Origin: Cristatella mucedo
Taxonomy: Eukaryota > Bryozoa > Phylactolaemata > Cristatellidae
Length of the DNA: 64,000 nt
Direction: 5' to 3'
Assembly (NCBI GenBank): GCA_009760855.2
Contig: WPIO01000023.1
Coordinates: 3,726,501 to 3,790,500 of the forward strand
The notes under the pieces were generated by a model. That model did no database searches and had not been told where the DNA came from. It saw nothing but the letters and a program-made list of their open reading frames with translations. Position numbers and translations under genes: made by a program. Positions within the stretch are counted from its first letter, which is position 1; the number at the start of each line of letters is the position of its first letter. Positions 26,301-40,091 of this stretch are shown one piece after another.

Positions 26301-29300
26301 AGCAAGCCAATAGCAAAGGACAACTGCTTCTTGAGCTAAAACCAAAGTGAACCAGCAATTTTAATGTCGATAAATGGAAAAAACTGGGACGTTTGACCGA
26401 TTTTTCCCTAAACAATCATTTTGAAGCCCTAGTTTGGGCACCGTCTAGGTAGAAAGCAATATTCTGGTTCACTGATTTTTATTTTTATTAGCAGCACTTT
26501 TTCTAAAACGAGAAACGTGCAGTCCTGAATGCTGGCTGCCTTTGAGGCTTATGCCATATGCCTGCTACCAGAACCAGTGCCCTGGTTTCACTTCCGACGT
26601 GCTTGTTCAAGACACGGAGACTTTTAAAAGGATTTGGCGTTAAAAAAAAATGATGGAATATCCTCATCGTTCATCCGAAGTTCTCGCCCAGGTCTTATAT
26701 TCGAGGTAAGGTACACACTTTTTGGGGGTGACCCCGTTCGTCATGCTTGAAAACTATAAGCTTCATAAGCAAACTTGCAGCATGCATAGCAAGCACTTGG
26801 AACAAGTTAGAAAAGACTGTTGTAAGAAAGGGCAGTCAGTCAAGGCGATTTCCCATAGCATGATTTGATAGCTTCCAGACCCCAGTCAGTGCAAACATGG
26901 GCTGCGACAATAGTCGGAGTCGTTCTGGCAGATTTTATTTTTCCGTTCGCAAACCATACTCTTATATCAGTGGGTATATGCAAACCCGGAAGAAGCGTAT
27001 TTCTGCAGCTGCTGAAGCCAAGAGTGACTTAATAGATGCCCAGCAAAAAAGAACTTATCTGCTCATTATACGGCTACCGACGAGCAAATCTCCGAGTTGG
27101 CACCACACTAGCAAAGATGTTATGAAATTTACCCTTGCATCTAAAGCAACTTCCATTTTTAAAAATCCTAACGTATTTTAAGAATAATGCTTCCTATAAG
27201 TAATTGTGAACTTTTTATGCTCGAGAGAGTGTGGGAGACTCCCACGATGTGCCCCCGTGGCCAATTTTTTATCCGGCGTCTTGGCAATAGCTAGAGCTGC
27301 TGTTCTGTAGATGATGGAGCACGGAGTGTTCGATAAGGGCATGTTGCAGGCACTTCACAAATACCGAATGAGTGAAGGCTGCTTGAAATTGAACCTGGCT
27401 AAGTATGCCAGTCAAACTGACTCAAGTCGAACTGACTCCGACTGGGGCTCCAAAGCAAGAAGTCGAAGCCTGAGAGGATATTTTGCTGACATGACCCGTT
27501 CTTTCCCATATTATTTGCTAGCTTGATGTCGCACTCGCAGGAGCTGGATGCCACTGTGGGGAGGCATTTGACCGGCAGACGGGGACTTTTCGATTCGCCT
27601 ATGCGAGCATCTTTCGACAACTGGGGTAGAAGGTGCTTTTGCTGGTAAAACAATGAGAAGTCGATCGTGTTTCCTTTGCAGCAAATGTAAAGCACCTAGA
27701 AAGAGATTGAGTTCTCCGAGGGTACTTTATCAAGTGTATTTTTATTATTATTATTATTATTATTATTCTTAAGTCGACAGGCCGACATTGGCCGAGCACC
27801 ACACCCACTCGATAATTCGATACTGGTACTAGTTCTGCTGGAAAGACAAAAGCAAATTTATGATCTTTTGGAACAACAAACGCTGTCTCTACATCGGTCG
27901 AAGAAAAGTTGAAGAGTAACTCGAACACTGCCTGCTGCATACTGTTAAACAAAGGAGTGACAAGGGAATCATGGGTTCCGATGCCGGTATCCAGTTGAAC
28001 CATCTCATTCCTCATATTATGGACCAGAATTAATACATTGCTATGATTTGGAATCTAGGAATTTGTCTAGAAGTCTTTAGCCATTATCATAGTGAAAAGT
28101 GGTTCAGCAAATTTGTTTTGTTGTCTTTTATCGTCACGGATTGGCCTAGTCAGTCACCTTGTTAAACCGCTCAGACGCTCTAAAAAGGATGACCTGAACC
28201 AGCAACTGCAAAGCGATTCAAACATGCCCACCCTGGCTGACGACCTTTTCTAGTGTCTTCGAATGCTGTTGAGTCGAAACCAAACGACAGTTAGGAAGCC
28301 TGTGGCTTGTATGCCCAGCCAGGAGTGGGGGGATCAAGAACCACGGTGGACCTACTTCATATTGACTTTGAGTTCGGTATTGCTGTTTTATATGCGTATT
28401 TCTTAGAGCTTAATAAATATTGTTACAAATCGTGCCCAGCTTTTGTGCTCCATGGCTCTTCAAATTGTAGCATGATTTTTTTTTATAACACCCTGTATTC
28501 TTAGGGCATGTGTAAAAAGCCGTTTGCACAAGTATAGTTAGGATGTAATACGAAGGAATACACTGAGACCGAAATGATAATGTTCTTTAATTTTTTTATC
28601 GTTTTAAGTTTTTTTGAAGAATTTTGAAAAACGGCTGTTTTCCCCCTTTGTTTTGGAACCTACGTATCGCCTGAATCGGCACTATGTATGCATACACACA
28701 GCAGAACTGCATATTTCTCATTTTGTATCTACTTTTACAGATACATATATAATTCACTAATCCAGGTCTTTTGCTGTTTATAATGCCTCATTTTTTTTTT
28801 ACTTGGCTTACCGCCTGATTTACTTTGATTTTAGTTTGAGAAGTAGTTCTTCCTTGCTAGTGTCTTATGGCACGTGTTACATTTAGTTTTGGAAATATTC
28901 ATTCTCACTTTTGAGCACTAGTGCAAATGCCAGGGCTTAGCTAAATGTTTTTAGAACCTGATGATTTTTTCTTGGGTCACATCAGGCTGTGCTATTTGGT
29001 GGCACTGAATCCCTGCTTGAAACGTTTAAGATGAGCAAACTTTAGGATATTAAACTACCAGAATGAATATAGACAGTCTCTTGTCAGTTTTCAAGTCAAG
29101 TTTCTCCTCAAGCCCATTTTAAGTATGCAAATCGATTAGGACTGCACTTATTCCCTAATAGCATAATTTTTTTGCTGAAGTAGAAGGTACTTCAATAATG
29201 GAGCAGGAAGGAGCTGAATTAGCAATGGCTGCAGCAAGATGTACGAATTTGTAGTCTCGGGTAGGTTTTTGCATTGCTTCTTAGTTATCAAAGTTGAACG

Positions 29301-29758
29301 ACAGGGACAAGCTGAAGTTGGGTACCGATACTATCAGTATCTTTCTTTGTAGCCTTACATGGCTGCTAAGTTGGTGAAAACATCGAGCTGGAGTTTCTCA
29401 CAACAGATGTTGACTTTATGTTGAGCAACTTACCCAGAGGCTACTCCATTTCTTAGAGATATCTAGACTATCTCTATTCTTTTTCTCGAGTTGATCCACT
29501 TGATATTGAATAATATTGTCGAGAAGTATTATTCACCTGGTCCGGTAGCTTGAGCAAGCCAGTTGCTGGGTTGCCTTGTTCTGCCAGCTTGCCTAAAGTC
29601 TACAGATCAGGCATTTCCTGCTAGTAGTACCATTTGAAGCAATTTCCTGGTTTGACCCGAACTCCATGCTCGGTCTCCGGCGAGAATTACAGGCAGGTGT
29701 CTGTGTGGCTGGCCTGCTTTTAAAAATTATACTGAAGTGTTATGGGCACTTGACATTG

Positions 29759-29817
<59 letters not shown>

Positions 29818-29947
29818 CTTTGCTTTGCTCTCTCCTTATCAGTCTTTTGTGTTTGTCTCTTGCTGCCCCTGTTCCTCTCCATCTCTGTCTCTCTCCCCCT
29901 AGTGCTTTCTCTCTCTCTCCTCTCTCACACGTTTGCTTGCACACATG

Positions 29948-29989
<42 letters not shown>

Positions 29990-32900
29990 ACTCTCAAAAA
30001 GGGGCCAGTGGCACTTTCAGTGCACTTATGCATTGATTTCGAAAAAACCTTGTTAAAGCCTCTTGCTTTGCCTCGTGGGGGTTCCCCATAGTTTTGTTGC
30101 CCGTGTGACGTTTTCACACATAACTTTGTCTTAGTACTTTCCCGAACATATGCAATTTTTCTAGTGTAGTTTTAACAATTTTTCGTGTACAGTCCAGAGG
30201 CATGGAAATACGTTGCTAAGTATAGTAATTGAGTGAGTACAGACCTATGGTTGCTGTGTAGTCCAAAAATAGTTTAATGTACTCGAGAAGAAGCTAACCT
30301 ACGCTCAAACCATGCGAGACCATTAAGTTAATTTGTATGTGCGATACCAGGTATAAGCTGCTGAACATCTACCAGTGTCAAGATTCAAGAAACTTTTTAT
30401 CTGCTAAGCTGCAAGCAAGAGCTATAGGTAGTAGGAGGGCTATCTTAAGTGCTATCAAAGAAACTATTCACCTTCCGGCTGCATGCATCCCACTAGTGCA
30501 TCCTGCTATATTGTGCACTTGAATAGTCGATCTATCCCAGTGCAGTCTAATCAGTTGCCCATGGAAGCCGAGATGGGAATGAGGTAGCATTCAGTACAAT
30601 TTGTTTGTGATCATATATTTTCTACTGCGCCTATGCTAATGTCGTGATCTGAGGGACCATTATCAGAGGCTCAGCAGGATCAGCCAATGTGACTACGGGA
30701 GAGGCTCTTGCTTTCCTTTAGCTACAGAATGAATCCCAAGTCTGCATTTAGCCGAACGGTCAGCCGGACTTAAATTTTTCCTAAAAATTCCGAAAGAATG
30801 TCGTAAGGATGCTATATAAGCACGCTAGAGCTCCGAAATCAGAGCCGAGGTTCATACCAACACTGCTGTTTCGACGGATGGGATCATATTTATTAAGCCA
30901 TCGTGATGCATATTTAGTCGTGCCTGCTGCTAATTTGACCGATTTTACTTATTTGCAGGTATTTAGCTTCGTGGAAGAGATCTTTCCTTTGCTGCTGACC
31001 ACACTATCTGATGTCTCTGACGAGGTATGTGGCTTGGTCATGTGAGCACAGGATATTTCAGGGCATATTTTTGAAGCAGGGCTCAAAATATCGGCTTGGC
31101 CACTAAAGTGTTGATTACGTCCTGTCGAGTATGTCTAGTATATGAGCAGGGTAAATCTTGTATCTTCTATGTTGCAGTATCATTTCCTGTTGAAATGCTC
31201 GTGTTCTCTTGATTTATCCATCTGCTGGCCTTCGGGCTTGTAGGTCTGCTTTTTTCCAGTACTTAAAAAGAAATTCGATCGGAATATTTAATTAGCACAA
31301 CGTTTAAAAAGCTTAAAGCTGACTTTTTTCTAGCCTGTCTTAACTGATGCTATAGATTACTTTTTGATGTCTTGCTGTGTAATGGTTTCAGTTTGCTTTA
31401 CTTGGGCCGTCATACATTTATTCTTTGCGTGCGATTTTAGCCGTGCTTTATGAATACCTTGTTTTGCTTATTCAACACAAACGTTATGACGGTACGCATC
31501 GCTACGTCTCATTATTTGTGGCAGCTGTAAGGTAAATTGCAGATAGACAGTAGCATAGTATGCGATATTATACATCACTTGCTCAGCCTGCTTGATTTGT
31601 CACTTTTGAGGGATGTGTGGCTCAGTCATCAACAGTTCTGCCTCAATCACTTAGTATTATTGGAGCATCTTTGGAATTCACTGTAGTTGATGCAAATGAC
31701 ATTCCATTCGACTAGTTTGTCTTGATCACGTCTGTACATTCTAGCAGTAGGCTCAGGTTTTTGGAATATCGCCTCTTTTCAGACACTCGGTTTGTTTTTA
31801 TCCTGCAGTCAAGCCTTTCACTGTATGTAGAGGCTTTGATGCACTGACCATCAAACTCTGATGCCATCACCTCGTGCTCATCATATAGTTTCGATTATTG
31901 ACTTGCTAGTCATAGATACATGCTGGCCAATGAGTGGCAGTCCTGGTGGGGAACAACTACAAGCCACATTGTTGCGTGGACAAGGCATTAGAAAACAGCT
32001 TATTTCTTGCTTCTGCATGTAGTTAATTTGGCTGAATGACTAGGACTTTTTATACTGTTTTTGCGTGAAACAGCGTGCACACAAATGAGTGCTTGTATCT
32101 CAATAGCTTCCTGTTATGCTGTCGAGTCATGTCATGGTACTTTAGTGCAAGGCTGTTCAGTAAACCAGGCTGTAACAAAGGACTGGATGAACTTTGTAAT
32201 GATATGAAGAACACCTTGTAGTAGTTTGTTTCTTGGTTCTCTTCTTTTGAAGGTTATGGAAGTAGCAGCAGGCTTACACATGCTTTACACTTTGCCCACC
32301 AGTGTAAACGGACTTGTGATGATTACTTTTACTGGGATTATGGAATAGCAGCCTACTTCTTTTATGTGTGATCCGGATGTTGTCTGCTGCTGACTGATTT
32401 GCTATTTTGTGGCTTTTCATGTGCTAACTGCCTTCCTCGGTGTCTATGGACAAATGTGCAAATATTTGAACCTGAATGTGGTCTTACTGGCATGCAAGGT
32501 TATTGAGAGGTGAATGTGATGCAGGTTAATATTGTCGGGGCTGCCAGAATGAGGATATCTTCAGTTCGAGTTCGGAGCCCCATTAATAGTATTATTCAGT
32601 CTCGTGGAACGTTTGACCCAACAGAGTACCAAGTCACCATTTCGATAAAAAAGTTTGTGTGCATTGACAGTGCCAAGCAAGTTGGTACGTTTGCTTTAGC
32701 ATCCGAGTCTTAACAAGTACGACTTGCATGATACATATTGATATATTTACTTTCTGGATGAGAGGCATTGCTAGTAGTCGGTGGCTTAAGATGGTCTAGA
32801 GTACTTTCGGTTGCCGGTACGTCTCGGATGTCTGCAAAGTAGGAAGCCGCCAGTCAAGTGGAGAAAGGTAATAATTTGTAGTGCTCCAGTGATTCTAACT

Positions 32901-35900
32901 TTATTTCTTGGGAAAATACACTGCTGCTTGGAGACAATGTCGACCTAATTTGACTGGATCTCTTGCAAATTTATGATGTCACTCATTAATGGTACTAACT
33001 GTTGATGATTTGGTAAGAGTCGGAGGTATTTTTAGACGTCATCAGTTGTGCATCATGGCAGGCCGATGGATGAATTAGAATGAATGAGCAGGCAGACGAA
33101 TTTTCCTTTCCATTTAGATCACAGTCTCTGTTCTTGTTCAGAGAGCTTTGTATTGGCAATGTGTAGCTTCTTAGCTGCCAGGTTACGTTTTCCCGCAGCA
33201 AGCCACGACTATGCCTGTATGCTAGCCAGTCTCAGCCTTTTAAATTTTGTTGGGCACAATGCTTGCTAAGCCATTTAACCATTCTGATTGTGCATTTACA
33301 TGCCTTTGTTAAACATTTAGCTAAGATTTCTCAAACAACAATGATGACGCAGGTTGATTTCTTCTGTGCATAATTGAATTGGGACAGCAATGCTATGCCT
33401 GCTTTCTATTGCCTAGATGCCCAGGTCGCTCATTCGTCCTTGAATGCATTTGCATATTTGTGTCAACATCCTTTATGTGGCATTTCCTTGAAACTGATTG
33501 CTCACGGCATTGGCTGTGTAGCTCACGGCATTTGCTGTATTGGTCACGGCATTTGCTGTATTGCTCACGGCATTGGCTGTGTAGCTCACAGCTATGTAAT
33601 ACCATTGGGGGCTAGATGCAGGCTAAGCTTTTTCGACGGCAGAACAATGCCAAGTGTATGCAGTGAGTGCCATTACATACTCATGCTATCAGGGACTGTG
33701 GTTGATACAAACTTTGGTACCTTGGCCCAATCCCCTGAAAACCAAGCGGCTGTTAACAGGCTTGGTAAGCTCTGCATGGTGACTTACTCAACGACTGCAG
33801 CTGGTTCTCCATTGTTGACATTACACCTCAACGGCCCGATATGATCGTGCATGCAAACTCTCTTAGCTTTTATTATTTTTATTCAGCCATATTAGCGAGC
33901 CCTAAGAGTATGCATTCGTATAGAGCCATACACCTAGCTCTCTTACTTTTGCTAAGAGTCAAATGGGTTGTTCTCCAAGCCTTCAGCCACACTTTCAAAT
34001 TTAAACAACTATTCACATGCAATCGAATATTGTTAAAGGTTAGTGACTTCCATTGCGGTTTAATTAGGAGCAGTCATTTATGAGGTTGGTCCTGCCTCTC
34101 TCAATTGCACAGAATTCCCCTTACAGCTCATTGATGAACTATCATTTACGATGCTAGCCTGTTTGAATATCCCTAATGACGTTAGGTTTATTGAAGTCAC
34201 ATTGGTAGTTCTTTCGATAGCCAAAACACTTGTGGGAGGTCGATCGAGACGTGTTCTTATCCTCATATTTCTTCAAAGTATCTAATATTGGCCTGATTGG
34301 AAAAGCCGACCAGGTCATAGTTTGAGGTGATACACATTTCTCGTCCATTCTGATCTGTGATTTGGAAGCTGCACTCCGACTCTGCTACTCTGGCTGATCC
34401 GGCTAGAATATTTAATGCCTGATTAGTATAATAATAATTATTATACATTTGTTATAGCGCCCCCAGAGAACTCAATCTCTTTTTAGGCACTTGACATTTG
34501 CTGTAAAGGAAGCATAATCGAATGGTTAGTGGTAGCATGCTCAATGAACAACAAGCATAACATGGTTAGAGATGACATGCACAGGGTCAGCCTGCAAATA
34601 TGGTTAGTGGCAGCATGCACATTGTCTGCACACATAAGCACACAAAGGATGAATCACACGGACCCACTATATGCTAAGAATAAATAGATACGTTTTTAGT
34701 TTCTTTTTAAATGCAGTCAAGTCAGGGGATGTCATGACAAGTCGGAAGTGAGCTCCAGGCTTTGTAAGCATATAAACTTAAGGCACGGTCTCCAAAGAAT
34801 TTGAGGCTCGTACGAGGCATATGTAAATGACTAAATTCCGGAAAGCAGGCGATACAATGCTTAGCCTGGTGGGGGATTAGATCTGATAGATAGGCTGGAG
34901 CCAAAGAATGAAGAGATCTAAAAGTGAGTGATAGAAACTTTAAGTCGATGCGTTGCTTGAGTGGAAGCCAGAGCAAGTCAGCGAGGTGTGGCAATTGCTG
35001 CGCTCACGACAGACAAGCCTAGCTGCAGAGTTTTGTACCAACTGTAAGCACCTGACTGCACAGGCCGGTAGGCCAGCAACCAAGTGAGTTGCAGAGTCAA
35101 GACGGGATGTCACAAATGCACGGACCAATTTCGATGTACTATCCCTGTCTAAGCAAGTCCGAATTTTAGCAATGCAATGTAGCTAAAAGTAGGCAGACTT
35201 GACTGTGGAGCTGATGTGATCGTTCAATGAAAGGTCGCTTTAGAACATGTCACCTAGATTTCGTGCATATTCAACAGGAGATGTGCTGGCAGAGCCGATT
35301 TTGAGCGTTAGCCTTTCCAATTTCTGAATCACACTTGATTTGCCCATAACTAGTAAGTTGGTTTTATCATCATTCAATTTAGGAAAATTTGCTGCCAGCC
35401 AGGTGCGGATGTCATCAATACATGCAGCAAGAGATTTGAGAGAAGTCAATGTGCTAGAGGGCTGGGAGGGATCATGGCAAACTTATAACTGAGTGTCATC
35501 TGCATAGAATTGAAAGCCTAGATTGTGCTTGGCGATCACATCAGCAAGAGGGAGAGTATAACCTTGAAAAGAACTGGACCAAGCACAGAGCCCTGAGGTA
35601 TTCCATATTTCAGAGGTTCCTTGGATGATCTTTGGCCATTCACATCAATACTCTGGAGTCTCCTACTGAGATAGGATCTAAACCATTGCAGAGCAGTGCC
35701 AGTGATGCCCAGGCGAGATCCGAGGTGCTCAAGATGGACTTGGGGATCGATAGTATTAAAAGCTGCCGAAAGATCGAGCAAAGCAAGCACAGAGACCCCA
35801 CCTTTGTCTGCATTGCTAAGTAGGTCGTTATACACCCGAATCATTCTGACTCTGTGGTGGGATTAGCTCTAAAACCAGACTGGAACTTACTAGCAAGATT

Positions 35901-36394
35901 TGAAGTGTTTATATATGAGTTCAGCTGGTCTGCCTCGACTCATTCCAGTCAGTGTCTTTGCTAAGAACGGTAGAAGGGAGACTGGGCGGAAGTTGCTCAA
36001 ATTCTCTTGGTCTAGTGTTGCTTTCTTGAGTAATGGCATGACTACAGCCTTTTTGAAAGGTGCTGGGACACGACCTGAGGCTAATGTCGTATAATCCCGA
36101 CTTGTGTCACAACATCCCCTGAATTGACCACATTTAAAAAGAACATACAAACACCTATTTAGGACAGCATTTAGTGGGTCCCTGTGATTGGTCCTTTATG
36201 TGCTTATGCATGCTGACACTGTGCATGCTGTCACTAAGCACACTTGCATGCTGACCCTGTGCATGTCACCCTTAACCATGTTATTTACGTTGTTCAACAA
36301 GCATGATATTACGGCCATTCAATAGCGTTTCCCTTTGCAGCAAATGTGAAGTGCCTAGAAAGAGATTGAGTTCTCTGATGGTGCTTTATCAAGT

Positions 36395-36432
<38 letters not shown>

Positions 36433-37977
36433 TATGATGTTAGTTATGCATGGCAGCAGCAGATCGATGTATCGTAGGAGCAGGACAGTGGGAGTAGGAT
36501 CCAAAGGACTAGTTGTCTTCTTTGATTGGGATACGAACTTAAGGACGAGGTCACTAGTTGTCTCTTTGAATGTAAGCATATAAATGGTATTTCCTGGTCC
36601 ATTATTAGTTAGCTGTTCAGCAAGTTATCTGCACTAGCCGGCGCAGAAAGAGCACTAAGCATCAAGTGGATTCAGTTGTTATGAATTAGTTTCTGTAGCA
36701 ACGTGACTGAACCCTCGACACTAGATTTATTGATATACCACACTTTCAATACGACAACTGTCTGGCATGGCATTGATCCACGTCTTAACCTTGATACAGG
36801 TCGTTCTCACTGATCTAGACGTTCTTGCCGAGATTGCCTCCAGTGCTGCCGGACAAGAGTATTGCAGACTCCCCCCGGATGCCGTGAATTTTCCGCCGAA
36901 TGCTGTTGCTGCTGCCAGCCATCGTACACACTTCGTCTACCTAATGAAGAGCTTGCTGAGACTATTCAGCACAGATTGCTTCCTGCTCGAAGAGCGCGGA
37001 GCTTTTATCATACGGTGCGATTGGCGCTTCAAGCATCGGCTGAACGATTTTCATTTTTCCTACATTTTACGTCGTATGGCTTTTAGAATGTGCCTGTGCA
37101 CTCAGTGATTGCACATTCATGATACCTCTTGCTGTGCGGTGGCTCGAGGTAGATGAACATGCTTTGCTTCTCCTTGTATTGTCTCAGGCATCTGTGTGTA
37201 CTGCTTGATGCCGAGAGTGTCTACCGAACCATAGCCGAACTGATGCATGATGAGCAGGACCTGGTCTTTGCTTCAACCATGGTGCGGACGCTCAACATTA
37301 TCCTGCTCACGTCCACGGAATTGTTCGAACTCCGGAACCTGCTTAAAGATGTTGACACACAGGTTACCATGCATCGTACAAAGCTTTGCTGACATGCCCA
37401 TAGTTATTTGTGACCGGCTAACTGCCATATGACACCAGTATGCTGTTGAGTCATGACTTGGGTCCTTTGCCTTATGCCACTGCACAGTTGTAGGGGTTGG
37501 GGTAGGCTGATGGCTTACTGTTACCCTGAACTCCACTTGTGGTCCCTGCTTGCAGTTCATGCTAGTTCTAAAGCTTCTGATGGTACTACTCTGCAGGAAG
37601 GGCGATCACTTTTCGCATGCCTCTACCAGTCGTGGTGCCACAATCCTGTTGCCACCGTCTCCCTGTGCTTCCTCACTCGGAACTACAGACACTCGTGTAA
37701 TCTCCTGCAGCTGTTGTATCCTTTGATGCTGCACAGCATACTTGCTGTCTATGCAAGGTGTTTTGTGATTTATTTGCCTCGCCTAGTGGCTTCTTTTGTG
37801 TGATGTACTGCTAATTGTAATACCTATTTACACAATGCTCTTTGACCCTTGGTCACTACCAGTGGGCGGCTTGACGTTACAGTCGAACTACTTGCTGAAA
37901 TCGATAAACTTGTGCAACTGATTGAATCGCCCATCTTTATCTGTAAGTTACTCATGAAATCATTGCTTCATCTTGAC

Positions 37978-38032
<55 letters not shown>

Positions 38033-40048
38033 CCTCTCTATGTCTCTCCTTGTTCTCACTCTGTGTTTTCTATTTTAGCCTCACAGTCTCTGTCTGTCTC
38101 TCTATCGCTCTCTGTGTCAAGTAGTTTATGTTCTTCCTAGTTCACTCGATGTCTTTGAAGTCTTCTACTCCTTGCAACTCAGTTCTTTTATGGCTGGCTG
38201 GTACCGTGAATTGATTGCACTCACGAATTTAAAAAAATGTGTGCGCGAAATCCAAGTTTTGTTTACACATCGTATTTCTGCATGTGCATACTACTCTCAG
38301 CATCGAAAAATTCTCACAGTGTGGCTGCAGCTGCCGTGGCTGTAAATTTGTTTGGGTTAATAGGAAGGTTTTTACGATGCCAGGCATACTAAATTTATGC
38401 AGTATGTAAGAATATTTATTGGCAGCCCAAAAACAAACACCAATGCTGTTGGTATTAATACATTTAGTGCAACGCCGTTCCACCATGATTCTTTATGACC
38501 TCCCTTGTCTAGCGAGGCATAGAAGCCGCAAGCTTCTGTGTTGTCTCATCTGCTGCAGCACATCCAACAGAGCCTGAATTTTACGCAAAGGTCGGCTGCT
38601 GATGTATGCCAAACACCCCTACTCCAGCCACCTCTCGATATATTGTTCCACAAACATTCTATGGGTTATGATCACACGACTTGGGAGCCGTCGCATCAGC
38701 ACCACACTGAAATCGTCAAAAAACTATTCCACTCAAGTTATTGTTGGTTAAGCAAGTTGGATTTCAAAGCTCAATACTGTGCTTGGAGTGGTTATAGTTT
38801 GCCAGAAGCTCATGATCCTAAGCACACTGCCAGGCCGAGGATGAAGTACTTTTAAACGAATCTTTTTGTGGTGTTGATGGTGGCCGAGCCGGTCGCCTGA
38901 TTTGAACCTTACAGAATGACCATAGAGCAATATCGGCTGGCGGCTGAGGCAGAGTATTTGGCCTACACCAATAGCCGACCTTTTAAGTAAAACTCAGGCT
39001 CTGTGGAATGTGCTAAAGCAGAAGAGACACCTCAAAATCTTATGGCCTCTATGCCTGGCCAGACAAGGGAGGTCATGAAGAGTCGTCGTGGGACGGCATA
39101 ACAATAGCATATGTTTATGGTTCTTGAGCTGTCAATAAATATTTTATCATGCCTTTAACTTTAGAGTGCCCAGAATCATAGAAAACCCTGTTATTTACCG
39201 GACCGAAGTTACAGCTATAGCAGCTTTGGCCATATTGCAAGGATTCTTTGGCGCTGAGTGTTTGTGAAAAGTGCTCACTTACTTTTATCTACATGTACAA
39301 ATATATAGCTCAAGCATTTCGGTAGTACGTCACTCGTGGCTGGCTGGACTGATGCCTGTAGCATGTCACATTGAGGTTAAGCAGTGCATAACTTTCGGCT
39401 CTGCACATTGCAGACCTACGGTTGCAGTTGCTTGACCATTGTGAGGACAGCACATTCCTGGTGAAGAGCTTGTACTCGCTGCTGATGCTGCTACCACAAA
39501 GTGATGCTTTCACTACATTGCACAAGCGGCTGCAGTGTGTGCCGCCATCTTCAGCCTCGTTACCAGATGCTTTGCACTCAGCACCACATTCTGCACTTCA
39601 CCAGTTGTTCAGGTGAGTGCAGCACTTGTGGTGGTTCTGGAACCGGCTTTGACTCAGACTTGCATCTGCCGTGTGTGCGAGATCTTAACCTGTGAATGTA
39701 AGCCATAGGCTCTCAATTTATCAGATGTCACCCCGGTGAATAAATCCATGTCACAGTGGCTAGAACACACTATCACGATGCAAGCTGTGTGGCAGCAAAG
39801 TTGCTGTGTGTCGCTAGCATTTACAATTTTTTTGGCAGGCCAAGCTTTACTCTTGCCGTTCATCTACAGCTGCTGGTTTTTCTAGCTCTCCTAGCTGCAT
39901 GACTGCAAAGCTAATAAAGTTTGCATTTCTGAGAGATTGATAGAATGTATAAAAGCCTAGCTCTTGTGCTGCTAAATAAACAAGGCTGCTGCAATCAGAT
40001 GATCTCAATCTTTATCTGCCTGGACATTTGTTAGTAATGGACAAATAC

Positions 40049-40091
<43 letters not shown>

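Larger units (their letters stand above)
25884..30958. other. VAC14 intron 8
   Basis: Five kilobases. An L2 3' tail lies at 27655-27775 and CT arrays at 29764-29992. A 94-codon open frame at 26897-27181 and others show no recognisable motif. Nothing else is supported. Confidence 0.6.
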
